A stretch of DNA of 64,000 nt from Cochlodiniinecator piscidefendens (GTDB taxonomy: Bacteria > Pseudomonadota > Alphaproteobacteria > Rhodobacterales > Rhodobacteraceae). A model generated the notes under the pieces. That model was not told the DNA's origin, did not search any database, and saw only the letters and a list, made by a program, of their open reading frames with translations. Positions 16,571-25,364 of this stretch are shown piece after piece. Numbering within the stretch: position 1 is the stretch's first letter; each line of letters begins with the position of its first letter. The DNA is taken from NCBI RefSeq assembly GCF_011326755.1, contig NZ_JAAOIE010000010.1, positions 25,911 to 89,910 of the forward strand, given 5' to 3'. The position numbers and the translations under genes are program-made.

Positions 16571-17902
16571 ATGACTATCGAGTATCTCAAACGCGGCAAA
16601 CCTGACGCAGATCGTGCTGAGGATGACGCGAAAACCCGCGCCGTGGTTGAAGCGACGCTGCTAAACATCGAAACCCGCGGCGATATCGCAGTGCGTGAGC
16701 TTAGCAATAAGTTTGACAACTACTCGCCTGCGTCCTTCCGCCTCAGCCAAGATGAAATTGACACGTTGATCGCACAGCTTTCTGTACGAGAACTGGAAGA
16801 CATTAAATTTGCACAAGAGCAGGTGGTTAAATTTGCTCAAGCGCAACGAGATTCTATGCTAGACATCGAAGTTGAGACCATGCCCGGCGTTATCCTTGGC
16901 CACAAGAATATTCCCGTGCAATCTGTGGGCTGTTATGTGCCCGGTGGAAAATTTCCGATGGTGGCATCTGCCCATATGTCGGTCGCCACGGCCAAGGTCG
17001 CGGGTGTCCCGCGTATCATCGCCTGCACCCCGCCATTCAACGGGAAGCCTAACCCTGCAGTGATCGCCGCGATGTATCTTGGCGGGGCGCATGAAATCTA
17101 TGTCATGGGTGGCATTCAGGCGATTGGCGCAATGGCTTTGGGTACGGAAACCATTGATCCAGTGCATATGCTCGTCGGTCCAGGTAATGCTTTTGTAGCA
17201 GAGGCCAAGCGCCAGTTGTTTGGTCGAGTGGGCATCGACCTGTTTGCAGGCCCTACCGAGACCATGGTGATCGCTGATGAAATGACTGCAGACGGTGAAC
17301 TTTGCGCGACCGATCTGCTTGGGCAGGCCGAACACGGCTATAATAGCCCAGCAGTTTTACTGACAAATTCACGCAAGCTAGCTGATGATACGCTTGCAGA
17401 AATTGATCGATTATTGGAAATTTTACCTACTGCCGATACCGCCCGTGTCAGTTGGCAAGAATACGGCGAAATTATCGTCTGTGACACCTACGATGAAATG
17501 CTGACAGTGGCTGATGAGATTGCATCAGAACATGTTCAGGTGATGACAGATCGCGATGATTGGTTCCTTGAGAACATGACCTGCTATGGTGCATTGTTCC
17601 TTGGTTCACGCACAAATGTTTCTAACGGCGACAAAGTCATCGGTACGAACCATACTCTGCCGACTAAAAAGGCGGGGCGCTATACAGGTGGTTTGTGGGT
17701 TGGAAAATACCTGAAGACACACAGCTATCAACGGGTCACAACCGACGAAGCCGCAACTTTGATCGGGGAATATGGCTCGCGGCTATGCATGCTCGAAGGC
17801 TTTGTCGGTCATGCAGAACAATGCAATGTGCGTGTGCGCCGCTATGGCGGTATCAACGTACCTTATGGCAAAGCCGCCCCCTATCGCGAGGCTGCTGAAT
17901 GA
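16571..17902 (+). CDS. Histidinol-dehydrogenase-family NAD-dependent dehydrogenase (HpsN-like)
   Basis: A 443-residue HisD-fold enzyme. It keeps the HisD catalytic pattern: LLGQAEHG (zinc-binding Gln and His), ASEHVQ (Glu-His base), [13 protein letters not shown] (Asp ligand) and a late His in GFVGHAEQ. Its [20 protein letters not shown] region is not typical of true histidinol dehydrogenase. It resembles my recollection of the catabolic HisD paralogues such as HpsN, which oxidises 2,3-dihydroxypropane-1-sulfonate. No histidine genes are near, and the operon is a catabolic one. It probably oxidises a primary alcohol through an aldehyde to an acid, but the sulfonate assignment is not proven: hpsO/hpsP and suyAB are absent. 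Confidence 0.85.
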   Translation: MTIEYLKRGKPDADRAEDDAKTRAVVEATLLNIETRGDIAVRELSNKFDNYSPASFRLSQDEIDTLIAQLSVRELEDIKFAQEQVVKFAQAQRDSMLDIEVETMPGVILGHKNIPVQSVGCYVPGGKFPMVASAHMSVATAKVAGVPRIIACTPPFNGKPNPAVIAAMYLGGAHEIYVMGGIQAIGAMALGTETIDPVHMLVGPGNAFVAEAKRQLFGRVGIDLFAGPTETMVIADEMTADGELCATDLLGQAEHGYNSPAVLLTNSRKLADDTLAEIDRLLEILPTADTARVSWQEYGEIIVCDTYDEMLTVADEIASEHVQVMTDRDDWFLENMTCYGALFLGSRTNVSNGDKVIGTNHTLPTKKAGRYTGGLWVGKYLKTHSYQRVTTDEAATLIGEYGSRLCMLEGFVGHAEQCNVRVRRYGGINVPYGKAAPYREAAE

Positions 17903-18951
17903 GTAACCGCCATTCGGAACACAAAGCATTGGTCGCGCCTTTGCGCGCGGCCATGTATGACTTTAACGCAGACCGGGTACGGGCTGCGTTAGATGAACTG
18001 GCTGTGCCAGAAGCAGTGTTTCGCATGTGTCATCCGATTGGCACTATTCTAGGCGCGCAGGCGTTTTATGCAGAAGCCTACGCGCCTCTTTTTATTGCGA
18101 TTCCTGATTTGGAGCGACGCGATACGATTGTCATCGCAGGGGCTGATGATCACGATCAAGATTGGGTCGGCTGTGCGGGATATTACACAGGCACATTTGC
18201 GGCTCCTTGGTTAGACATTCCGCCAACTGGTCATCAAATTGGGATGCGATTTCACGAGTTTTACCGATTTTGCGACGGCAAGCTGGTCGAATTACATGCA
18301 ATCTGGGACATCCCTGAAGTCATGATGCAAGCCAGTGCTTGGCCAATGGCGCCGAGTTTGGGGCGTGAATGGCAGGTGCCGGGGCCGGCAACTCAGGATG
18401 GGGTCGTATCAAATCATGACCCAGATATGGGTCAGGACACCTGCCGGTTGGTTCTCGATATGCTGGATTATTTGCAACGCCACCCTGCACAAGGTGGTCC
18501 GGAGACCATGGAGATGGATCGGTTTTGGCACCCTCGTATGAACTGGTATGGACCAGCAGGGATCGGAACCTGTCGCGGTATTTCGGGGTTTCGCAACTGG
18601 CACCAAATCCCGTTTTTGGCAGCGATGCCTGACCGGGGCCAATTCCCGAATGAAGCCACGCATCACTTCTTTGGCGACGCAAATTACGCTGCCGTCACAG
18701 GCTGGCCAAACATGACGCAAACCCTATCCTACGGTGGTTGGCTCGGTATAGCTCCCACAGAGAAGAAAATATCACTACGCTCACTGGATTTCTGGCGGGT
18801 CGAGGGGGGCTTGATCCGCGAAAATTGGGTGCTTCTGGACTTTTTGGATATCTATAGGCAGCTTGGGGTGGATGTTCTGGCCCGCCTGCGCGAATTTAAT
18901 AAAGCTCGCAACTTGGGCGCGATCGACATTCACACAGGACAAATTGAATGA
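17899..18951 (+). CDS. SnoaL-like tandem NTF2-fold protein
   Basis: A 350-residue protein with two SnoaL-like halves (about 20-165 and 190-335). The first half has [20 protein letters not shown] and [17 protein letters not shown]. The second has NWYGPAGIG and [20 protein letters not shown]. It is the closest relative in the window of the divergent protein at 10142-11131. The start overlaps the HisD-like stop (ATGA) and the stop overlaps the SDR start, so three genes are translationally coupled. The substrate is unknown, but coupling to two dehydrogenases suggests it isomerises or dehydrates an oxidised intermediate. Confidence 0.87.
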   Translation: MSNRHSEHKALVAPLRAAMYDFNADRVRAALDELAVPEAVFRMCHPIGTILGAQAFYAEAYAPLFIAIPDLERRDTIVIAGADDHDQDWVGCAGYYTGTFAAPWLDIPPTGHQIGMRFHEFYRFCDGKLVELHAIWDIPEVMMQASAWPMAPSLGREWQVPGPATQDGVVSNHDPDMGQDTCRLVLDMLDYLQRHPAQGGPETMEMDRFWHPRMNWYGPAGIGTCRGISGFRNWHQIPFLAAMPDRGQFPNEATHHFFGDANYAAVTGWPNMTQTLSYGGWLGIAPTEKKISLRSLDFWRVEGGLIRENWVLLDFLDIYRQLGVDVLARLREFNKARNLGAIDIHTGQIE

Positions 18952-19709
18952 CCCACCTTCCCCGTACACCTTCAATCTCGCTGGCTGGTAAAGTTGCTTT
19001 GGTCACTGGCGCATCTTCGGGCATTGGGCAAGGTTGCGCAGTGGCGCTGGCTGAGGCGGGGGCACATGTGATCTGCGCTGCGCGCGGAATGGATCGGTTG
19101 CAAGACACTGTAAAGGCTATACAAGCGGAAGGATATTCAGCCGAGGCATTGGCTTTGGATCAGAGCGATCTATCTGCGCTAGAACCTGCAATGTCACGGA
19201 GTTTTGACGTTGTAGTCAACTCGGCTGGCCTGGCACGTCATGGCCCGGCCGTGGATACAACACCTAAAGATTTCGACGCAGTTATCGGGGTCAATTTGCG
19301 GTCGGCGTATTTCTTGTCAGCCTATGCAGCCCGTGCAATGCAAGCAGCAGGAAAGCCTGGAACGATCATTCATATTTCTAGTCAGATGGGACATGTGGGT
19401 GGCGTTGATCGCGCACTCTACTGCGCTACGAAACACGGGCTTGAGGGTATGGTGAAAGCTATGGCCATCGAATGGGGAAAATCTGCGGTTCGGATCAATA
19501 CGATCTGTCCGACCTTTATTCGTACGCCACTGACACAGTCGACTTTTGACAATCTGGAACGTGCGGCATGGATTATGGACAAAATTAAACTGCCTCGGGT
19601 GGGCGAAGTTGAGGATATCATGGGTGCGGTACTTTATCTAGCATCAGATCTGTCAAACATGGTCACGGGAACGGCAATGATGATCGACGGAGGTTGGACT
19701 GCAGGCTGA
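18948..19709 (+). CDS. Short-chain dehydrogenase/reductase (classical SDR)
   Basis: A 253-residue classical SDR with the nucleotide-binding TGASSGIGQG near residue 22, NSAG near 91, the catalytic Ser in HISSQMG, YCATK as the catalytic Tyr-Lys pair, and the C-terminal MMIDGGWTAG typical of FabG-like enzymes. It should oxidise a secondary alcohol or reduce a ketone with NAD(P). It is coupled by ATGA to the SnoaL gene before it and by TGATG to the LacI gene after it. Confidence 0.92.
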   Translation: MTHLPRTPSISLAGKVALVTGASSGIGQGCAVALAEAGAHVICAARGMDRLQDTVKAIQAEGYSAEALALDQSDLSALEPAMSRSFDVVVNSAGLARHGPAVDTTPKDFDAVIGVNLRSAYFLSAYAARAMQAAGKPGTIIHISSQMGHVGGVDRALYCATKHGLEGMVKAMAIEWGKSAVRINTICPTFIRTPLTQSTFDNLERAAWIMDKIKLPRVGEVEDIMGAVLYLASDLSNMVTGTAMMIDGGWTAG

Positions 19710-20737
19710 TGGTAGACAAGGTCACATCACTTCAAGTCGCCGAGCGCGCAGGCGTCAGCCAGTCGGCAGTTAGCCGGGTGTTTACGCCAGGCGCATCTGT
19801 TAGTAAAAAGACGGCAGAAAAGGTACGTAAGGCAGCCCAGGATTTAGGCTACCGTCCAAATGTGCTGGCGCGTGCAATGGTCTCCGGTAAAAGCCGCATC
19901 ATCGGGCTGGTTGTAGCTTATCTGGACAACTATTTTTATCCGACAGCGTTGGAAAAACTATCCAATGAACTGCAAGAACAAGGCTACCATGTCCTGATTT
20001 TCATGGCTTCGAAAACTGCCGGGAATGTAGATGATGTAATCGAAGAAATTCTCGATTATCAAGTAGATGGAATTGTTGTTGCTTCGGTCGCAATGTCATC
20101 GGAAATCACCACACGCTGCCAACAAGCAGGAGTTCCGGTGGTATTGTTCAACCGCTCGCAGGACATTGATGGAATTAGCACAGTAACATCAGATAACTAT
20201 GCAGGCGGGCGCAAAGTGGCTGAGTTTCTGATCGCCGGTGGCCATCGGCAGATTGGATATATTGCCGGCTGGGAAGGGGCATCTACCCAGCGTGATCGAG
20301 AAGCCGGGTTTGCTGAGGCCCTAACGCAAGCCGGTCAGAATATCTATGCACGCGAGGTTGGTGATTTTCGGACCGAGGCTGCACAAAACGCAGCGCGCCG
20401 AATGTTTGCAACTGATAATTATCCCGATGCGGTTTTTGTCGCCAATGATCATATGGCTATTGCTGTGCTGGACGTGATCCGAGGAGAGTTGAGCCTGTCT
20501 GTACCCGACGATGTTTCGGTTATTGGTTATGATGATGTGCCCCCGGCAAGCTGGGCCGCTTATAACCTTACGACGGTTCGCCAGCGCGCCAATCTGATGG
20601 TACGCGATACAGTGGCAGCTTTAATCGATCAGATTACATCGCCCGAAACAGCCCAAACCGTGCAAACAAAAATTGATGGTCCTTTGATCATTCGCGGGTC
20701 TGCTCGCGTGCCCAAAAACTGGAAGGAAGAAAAGTAG
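19709..20737 (+). CDS. LacI-family transcriptional regulator
   Basis: A 342-residue LacI/GalR regulator. The N-terminal HTH is SLQVAERAGVSQSAVSRVF, followed by the hinge region GYRPNVLARAM. A periplasmic-binding-protein-like sensor domain follows (SRIIGLVVAYLDNYFYP, GGRKVAEFLIAGGHRQIGYI and DAVFVANDHMAIAVLD). ATG 19709 overlaps the SDR stop; a start 15 bases upstream would lie inside it. It is the only regulator in the operon and the likely ligand of the palindrome at 11201-11220, responding to the imported compound or an intermediate. Confidence 0.93.
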   Translation: MVDKVTSLQVAERAGVSQSAVSRVFTPGASVSKKTAEKVRKAAQDLGYRPNVLARAMVSGKSRIIGLVVAYLDNYFYPTALEKLSNELQEQGYHVLIFMASKTAGNVDDVIEEILDYQVDGIVVASVAMSSEITTRCQQAGVPVVLFNRSQDIDGISTVTSDNYAGGRKVAEFLIAGGHRQIGYIAGWEGASTQRDREAGFAEALTQAGQNIYAREVGDFRTEAAQNAARRMFATDNYPDAVFVANDHMAIAVLDVIRGELSLSVPDDVSVIGYDDVPPASWAAYNLTTVRQRANLMVRDTVAALIDQITSPETAQTVQTKIDGPLIIRGSARVPKNWKEEK

Positions 20738-21712
20738 ATGCAGGGTTTTGACAAAAAGTTCAAAGACTTCCCCGATTACATCATCGGCATCACAAAAGAA
20801 ATCTGGGAAGGTCGCAACATCGCGACCCTGCACGACTATTACGCCAAAAATATTGTTGTGCGGATGCCTGGCTCTGTGTCTACCGGAAATCAGGGCGTGA
20901 TTGGCGCGACCATGGCTACATTGGCTGAGTTTCCCGACCGCACACTTCTGGGCGAAGATGTGATCTGGTCAGGTACACCCGACGTTGGAATGCTTAGCTC
21001 GCATCGCATTATGTCGACAGCGACCCACCTTGGGGACGGAGTTTATGGTAAGGCAACGGGCAAAAAATTACGCTATCGGATTATTGCTGACTGTCACGCT
21101 AAGAACAACGCGATCGATGATGAGTGGCTGATCCGCGATCAAGGTGCAATTGTACGTCAGATGGGCTGGGAACCCAAAGAATATGCTGCGGATTTGATCC
21201 GGCGTGAAGGTGGGCTTACGGCTTGCACCCATCCCTTGACTCCAAACAATGACATCGATGGTCCCTATAAGGGTCACGGAAATGACAATGAATGGGGACA
21301 GAAATACGCTGATGTTCTGACACGGATCATGAATGCTGATATGGGGGTGATCCAATCTGATTACGATCGCGCGGTCTTGACCGAATACGCGGGTGGACTG
21401 ACAGGATCGAGCTGGAGTCCGGTCGAACGGTTTTGGATGGGGTTACGCGCCTCATTTCCTAACGCTGAATTTCACATTCACCACCAGATTGGCCGTGAAG
21501 ATCCACTGATGCCGCCCCGCGCGGCTCTACGCTGGAGTCTTTGGGGCAAACACGACGGGTGGGGCACCTTTGGGGAGCCAACTGGTGCTGAGATCTATGT
21601 GCTTGGCGCAAGCCATGCCGAGTTTGGCCCATGGGGCTTGAGGCGAGAATTTTCACTCTTTGATGAAACCACGGTTTGGAAGCAGATCTTGATGCATACA
21701 GGCGAGGTCTGA
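20738..21712 (+). CDS. SnoaL-like/NTF2-fold protein, third tandem form
   Basis: A 324-residue protein starting on the base after the LacI stop, with GGAAGGAAGAAAAG upstream. Its first half reads GRNIATLHDYYAKNIVVRMP and STGNQGVIGATMATLAEFPD, a typical SnoaL domain (as in snoaL ester-cyclase proteins). Its second half (about 195-320) has FPNAEFHIHHQIG and SLWGKHDGWG. It lacks the GPAGIG and QLGVD motifs that link the other members, so it is a more distant paralogue. Role unknown. Confidence 0.8.
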   Translation: MQGFDKKFKDFPDYIIGITKEIWEGRNIATLHDYYAKNIVVRMPGSVSTGNQGVIGATMATLAEFPDRTLLGEDVIWSGTPDVGMLSSHRIMSTATHLGDGVYGKATGKKLRYRIIADCHAKNNAIDDEWLIRDQGAIVRQMGWEPKEYAADLIRREGGLTACTHPLTPNNDIDGPYKGHGNDNEWGQKYADVLTRIMNADMGVIQSDYDRAVLTEYAGGLTGSSWSPVERFWMGLRASFPNAEFHIHHQIGREDPLMPPRAALRWSLWGKHDGWGTFGEPTGAEIYVLGASHAEFGPWGLRREFSLFDETTVWKQILMHTGEV

Positions 21713-21821
21713 GTGATCTGCCATTTCTCATATCGGTTAAACGCCACTCAGGCTGCACAGCGGTTTCATGCCCATCGCGCCAGCCTACGTGCGCGCCGCT
21801 TGAATAATCGGCCACCGGGAC

Positions 21822-21843
21822 AAGGGGAGACCGCCCTCCCCTT
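21822..21843 (+). terminator. Intercistronic stem-loop ahead of the bicupin gene
   Basis: AAGGGGAG at 21822-21829 pairs perfectly with CTCCCCTT at 21836-21843 around a 6-base loop, followed by AATTCTCT. There is no T-run, and the next ribosome binding site is only about 10 bases away. A stability or attenuation element is more likely than a terminator. Confidence 0.45.
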
Positions 21844-21867
21844 AATTCTCTCGTGATAGGACTAAAA

Positions 21868-22830
21868 ATGAGCACAGTTCAAAACCGCATCGTTCGCTAC
21901 GGCGACCTGAAACCCTGTAAAACCGCCTTTATTGACGCTCACACACCCGGGTCAGACCAAAAAGAAAACTTTACCATTATCGGCGGGGGGGTTTCGGAAA
22001 GCCCTGATCAACATGTACACATCGCCGACAAAATCGGTTTTAATATAGGAGCCGCTGGTCAGCCTCCAAAATGTCGGAACTCTTTACACAGTCATACTAC
22101 AGCTGAAGTATTCTTTGTTGCAAAGGGACGCTGGCGTTTCTTCTGGGGGCTGCACGGCACGGCGGGTGAATTTACTGCCGAGGAAGGTGATATTTTTAAC
22201 ATTCCCACGGGGATTTTTCGCGGATTTGAAAACATCGGAACGGACTATGGGATGATCATGGCTGTGCTAGGTGGAGACGATGCTGGAGGCGGTGTTACCT
22301 GGGCTCCACACGTTATCGAAGAGGCGCAAGCACATGGGCTAATGCTCGGCGACAACGGCGTTTTATATGACAGTAAAAAGGGTCAAAATTTGCCCCATAA
22401 TGTGCGTCCAATGCCGGTGCTCAGTGAAGAAGAGCTGAAGCTTTTTCCGGAGGTGCCTGTAGATGCTGTTGTTGGCAAATACGTTGCCCGCTATTGGGAT
22501 CTGATGGCGCTTGGAGCTAAAGAACCAGCCCGTGTGATCGGTGAAAATGGTATTATTCAGGATAAGCCGGGATTCGAGGTTGATTTCTTGACTCGTGGGT
22601 CAGCTGAGACATTGCCTGTAAAGGTCGACAAGCCTGTGGTTTTGATGCCAATGCGCGGCCATTGGAGGATCAATGTGGATGGCTATGAAGTGTCGTTATC
22701 CAACGGAGATACAGCTCTTGTTATGCCCGGTGAGACGTATGTTGCAGAGCCTTCAATGACTGGTGAGGCGAGCCTCTATCGTATTACCGCGACCGGAGAT
22801 ACAGCCGGAACGACTTGGGTGGGCGCATAG
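21868..22830 (+). CDS. Bicupin-domain protein
   Basis: A 320-residue protein with two cupin barrels. The first has LHSHTTAEVFFVAKGRWRFF near residue 75 and the second cupin box GDIFNIPTGIFRGFEN near 115. The C-terminal barrel (about 225-315) has VVLMPMRGHWRINVDGYEVS and NGDTALVMPGE but few metal-binding His, so it is probably structural. ATG 21868 is preceded by GATAGGA. Cupins of this type include dioxygenases and sugar isomerases, so the activity here is open. Part of the LacI-linked operon. Confidence 0.85.
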   Translation: MSTVQNRIVRYGDLKPCKTAFIDAHTPGSDQKENFTIIGGGVSESPDQHVHIADKIGFNIGAAGQPPKCRNSLHSHTTAEVFFVAKGRWRFFWGLHGTAGEFTAEEGDIFNIPTGIFRGFENIGTDYGMIMAVLGGDDAGGGVTWAPHVIEEAQAHGLMLGDNGVLYDSKKGQNLPHNVRPMPVLSEEELKLFPEVPVDAVVGKYVARYWDLMALGAKEPARVIGENGIIQDKPGFEVDFLTRGSAETLPVKVDKPVVLMPMRGHWRINVDGYEVSLSNGDTALVMPGETYVAEPSMTGEASLYRITATGDTAGTTWVGA

Positions 22831-22835
22831 CTTTT

Positions 22836-22860
22836 TGCCGGACGTATGATGCGTCCGGCA
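22836..22860 (+). terminator. Strong intercistronic hairpin between the bicupin and hydrolase genes
   Basis: TGCCGGACG at 22836-22844 and CGTCCGGCA at 22852-22860 form a perfect 9-bp stem with a 7-base loop, just after the bicupin stop and 18 bases before the hydrolase start. T-runs precede it but do not follow it on the + strand. It looks like an mRNA processing or stability signal and not a simple terminator. Confidence 0.5.
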
Positions 22861-22878
22861 TTGGAACAGGGTCTTCAG

Positions 22879-23583
22879 ATGACATATAAAACCCCTCTTT
22901 TATTAATCCCAGGTATGATGTGCGATGCCCGGTTATTTAGCCCGCAAATTGCTCAGTTTTCAGGTACACGAGCCATACAAATCGCTCCAATTTCCGAATT
23001 TGACAACGTCGAAGCACTGGCCGCTGGCATATTGTCAAGTGCTCCAGATCGCTTTGCTTTAGCTGGGTTATCTATGGGTGGGATTGTTGCGATGGAGGTT
23101 CTACGTCAAGCCTCCAATCGTGTTGAACGGATCGCACTCCTAGACACCAATCCTCGCGCTGAGCTAGATCTGATCAAGGAAAGACGCGGGCCTCAAATGG
23201 ATGCGGTGCGCGCAGGGAAGCTCGAACAAATAATGTGCGAACAGATGATTCCCAACTATACTCATGATGGGGTCGATACGCCTGAAATTGACGCCTTATG
23301 CTTACGCATGGCATTGGATTTGGGGCCAAAGGTGTTTTTACGCCAGTCGTTAGCATTAATGAAACGTCCGGCACAAATGGACACGCTCGCCACGTATCAA
23401 GGGCCCGCGTCGGTTCTTGTCGGTGAAAGTGACAAGCTTTGTCCTCTCGACCGACATACGCAAATGGCAGGTCTGCTGCCCAATGCGCAACTCAACATAA
23501 TTCCCGGTGCAGGCCATTTGACCACGCTGGAACAGCCTGACTTAACAAACGCAGTACTTACTCGCTGGCTGGAGGCCACATGA
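22879..23583 (+). CDS. Alpha/beta-fold hydrolase
   Basis: A 234-residue hydrolase. The nucleophile elbow is LAGLSMGGIVAMEVL near residue 70, the likely acid is in VGESDKLCPLD near 185, and the His is in GAGHLTTLEQPD near 212, giving a complete Ser-Asp-His triad. The oxyanion region is LIPGMMCDARLF. ATG 22879 was chosen; upstream in-frame ATGs lie within the hairpin. It probably cleaves an ester, lactone or C-C bond in the pathway. The stop overlaps the RraA-like start. Confidence 0.85.
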   Translation: MTYKTPLLLIPGMMCDARLFSPQIAQFSGTRAIQIAPISEFDNVEALAAGILSSAPDRFALAGLSMGGIVAMEVLRQASNRVERIALLDTNPRAELDLIKERRGPQMDAVRAGKLEQIMCEQMIPNYTHDGVDTPEIDALCLRMALDLGPKVFLRQSLALMKRPAQMDTLATYQGPASVLVGESDKLCPLDRHTQMAGLLPNAQLNIIPGAGHLTTLEQPDLTNAVLTRWLEAT

Positions 23584-24287
23584 CCCCCCCGATTACCAAC
23601 GACCTTCTTAAAATACTACGCATAGTCGATACCCCCACAGTCTGTAACGCAATTGAGGTAGCCCAGGGGCAGCGAGGGTTTAATCACTTCACTCGTGGCA
23701 CAATGCTATGTTCAGATCCAGAAGGTGCTGCTGTTGTGGGCCGTGCCCGCACTGCAAAAATCGCTGCTGTAAATCCGCCGACGGAAGACCCAGACGTGAT
23801 TAGAACTCGGCGAATGGCGTACTATCGATACATGGCCGAAGGTAATCAGCCCTCGGTAGCAGTGGTCGAGGACATAGATTACCCCCATTGCATCGGTGCC
23901 TATTGGGGCGAGATTAACACAACCGTTCACAAAGGTTTTGGTATGTCTGGTGCGCTGACCAATGGTGTGATGCGGGACCTAGGCGATCTACCCCAAGGTT
24001 TCCCGGTTGTAGCCGGATCAATCGGCCCTAGCCATGGATTTGTTCATGTTCGTGAGTTGAACACCCCCGTTGAGGTTTTTGGCCTGAAAATTCGTCCCGG
24101 CGAACTTATCCACGCTGACCGCCATGGCGCGCTCGTAGTGCCCGAGGATATTATCCCTCAGCTACCGGACGCGATTGAAAAGCTATTGAAAACTGAACGG
24201 GTGATCTTGGACGCCGCCAGGGAAAAGGGCTTCGATTTCGATGCCTTTGAAGTGGCTTGGCAAAGATTTGAAGCATCCCGCACCTGA
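23580..24287 (+). CDS. RraA-like / 4-hydroxy-4-methyl-2-oxoglutarate aldolase family protein
   Basis: A 235-residue protein of the RraA/dimethylmenaquinone-methyltransferase-like fold. It has TPTVCNAIEVAQG near residue 18, GARTAK-like VVGRARTAKI near 52 and the catalytic-loop-like GALTNGVMRDLGDLP near 123, whose Arg-Asp pair is typical of the HMG/CHA aldolase family. PGELIHADRHGALVVPEDI near 180 is also conserved. Some members are class II aldolases that release pyruvate. Here, as the last gene of the operon, it would suit a final C-C cleavage, but this is inference. It could also be a non-catalytic RraA-type protein. Confidence 0.8.
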   Translation: MTPPITNDLLKILRIVDTPTVCNAIEVAQGQRGFNHFTRGTMLCSDPEGAAVVGRARTAKIAAVNPPTEDPDVIRTRRMAYYRYMAEGNQPSVAVVEDIDYPHCIGAYWGEINTTVHKGFGMSGALTNGVMRDLGDLPQGFPVVAGSIGPSHGFVHVRELNTPVEVFGLKIRPGELIHADRHGALVVPEDIIPQLPDAIEKLLKTERVILDAAREKGFDFDAFEVAWQRFEASRT

Positions 24288-24700
24288 TTTGGCAAATATC
24301 TTAGCCCCCTAGAAACGGCTTGGGTATTCTCAATCAGATTCTTCACATACGATCTGATAAGGAGTATATGTGGGTCTCTCGGAAGATGACTTAAATTCGC
24401 CCGGATCATTGCCACACTTGGATTTGGGGCTAAACTTCAGCAGTTAACCCCTGCTGCCAAGGCACAAGCCCGCTTTTGATTGCATCGTTTCTCTTTCATG
24501 GCCCAGCTTGCAGCCTTGCGTCGCGCACTAAGCCTAATTTTTTTTCTAGCGTTTTCTCAGAAGACAACTTTTTCAGTTTGGCATTTTGCCTCAAACGCAG
24601 GACATTTCAGGGGGGGCAGGTCAACAAGCTTGAAACAACGAAACGTCGAGGAGTGAAGGAAGGTATAAACTGAGTGGATCAATGATCGATCAGTGTATGA
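24288..24700. other. 413-base intergenic region between convergent operons
   Basis: No gene, tRNA or clear repeat found. It separates the + strand LacI-linked operon from the - strand response regulator/kinase/HAD operon. It contains T-rich and G-rich tracts (near 24538 and 24611) and a spaced CACATA/TATGTG pair near 24345-24372, but no convincing terminator. Base skew of + strand coding changes across it (see findings). I looked for a XerCD dif-like 28-mer and did not find one. Confidence 0.5.
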
Positions 24701-25339
24701 TTAAGTATCAAGCACTTCTATTACACTCATACCAGCTTTCAAACCAGCTTTGACTCCTTGGGGAGAGTCTTCAAATACAATTACATCTGAGGCAGCTACT
24801 CGCAACGAAGACGCGCCTAATGCAAAAATATCGGGTGTAGGTTTCGGGCGAACATCGTCAGAAATCGATATAACATGGTCAAACGCGTCAACGATCCCGA
24901 CCGCCCTCAACGACGCTAGCGCCACGTCTCTCTCCGCATTCGTACCAACAGCCATCGGCAGTACACCTTGCAAGTTGCGTACCAATGCAACCGTTTCCGC
25001 GATTGGCCCAACATTGTGACTGCGTTGAATAAAGGCAGAAATGCTATCGCTTATCGCTTGATCCACCGACATCTCAAGCTGAAACTCCTGTGCGAACGCA
25101 TTCAAGATACTACTACGATCAAGGCCAGTTCGACTATTATACCAAGCAGCATCCATAACGTGGCCCTGTGCACCCACGGCCGAAACAAAGGACGCAAAAT
25201 GCTCATGTTCGCTGCGTACTAACGTTCCATCGCAATCAAAAATAGCGGCTTTGAAACCTCCGTCAGACAGCACCTGCATCCAGTCGTTTGAACAAATGCT
25301 GCGCGTGTTTCCGTCAGCATGATAGAGTGAATGAATCAT
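24701..25339 (-). CDS. HAD-superfamily phosphatase (beta-phosphoglucomutase/phosphatase-like, subfamily IA)
   Basis: A 212-residue HAD hydrolase. Motif I is IFDCDGTLVRSE near residue 32 with both Asp, motif II is GTNAERDVAL near 132, and motifs III/IV are VRPKPTPDIF and VFEDSPQGVKAGLKAGM near 165-197. A small helical cap is present. Such enzymes remove phosphate from small sugar phosphates. It begins 25 bases after the kinase gene, so it seems co-transcribed with the regulator/kinase pair. This links phosphatase activity to the Afu-type importer on the other side. Start uncertain between 25339 and an internal ATG 60 bases downstream. Confidence 0.87.
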   Translation of the reverse strand: MIHSLYHADGNTRSICSNDWMQVLSDGGFKAAIFDCDGTLVRSEHEHFASFVSAVGAQGHVMDAAWYNSRTGLDRSSILNAFAQEFQLEMSVDQAISDSISAFIQRSHNVGPIAETVALVRNLQGVLPMAVGTNAERDVALASLRAVGIVDAFDHVISISDDVRPKPTPDIFALGASSLRVAASDVIVFEDSPQGVKAGLKAGMSVIEVLDT

Positions 25340-25364
25340 TGGGATCAGTTATCCTATTAGGTGG

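Noticed and set aside
16571..17902. Histidinol dehydrogenase of histidine biosynthesis (hisD)
   Set aside because: The catalytic residues match the fold, but no other his gene is near, the operon is catabolic, and the [17 protein letters not shown] region resembles catabolic HisD paralogues rather than true HisD.
22836..22860. Rho-independent terminator ending the operon after the bicupin gene
   Set aside because: The stem is strong but no T-run follows on the + strand, and the hydrolase gene starts 18 bases later.
24288..24700. XerCD dif site at the strand-composition switch
   Set aside because: I found no 28-base sequence with the expected XerC and XerD arms; the CACATA/TATGTG pair has the wrong spacing.
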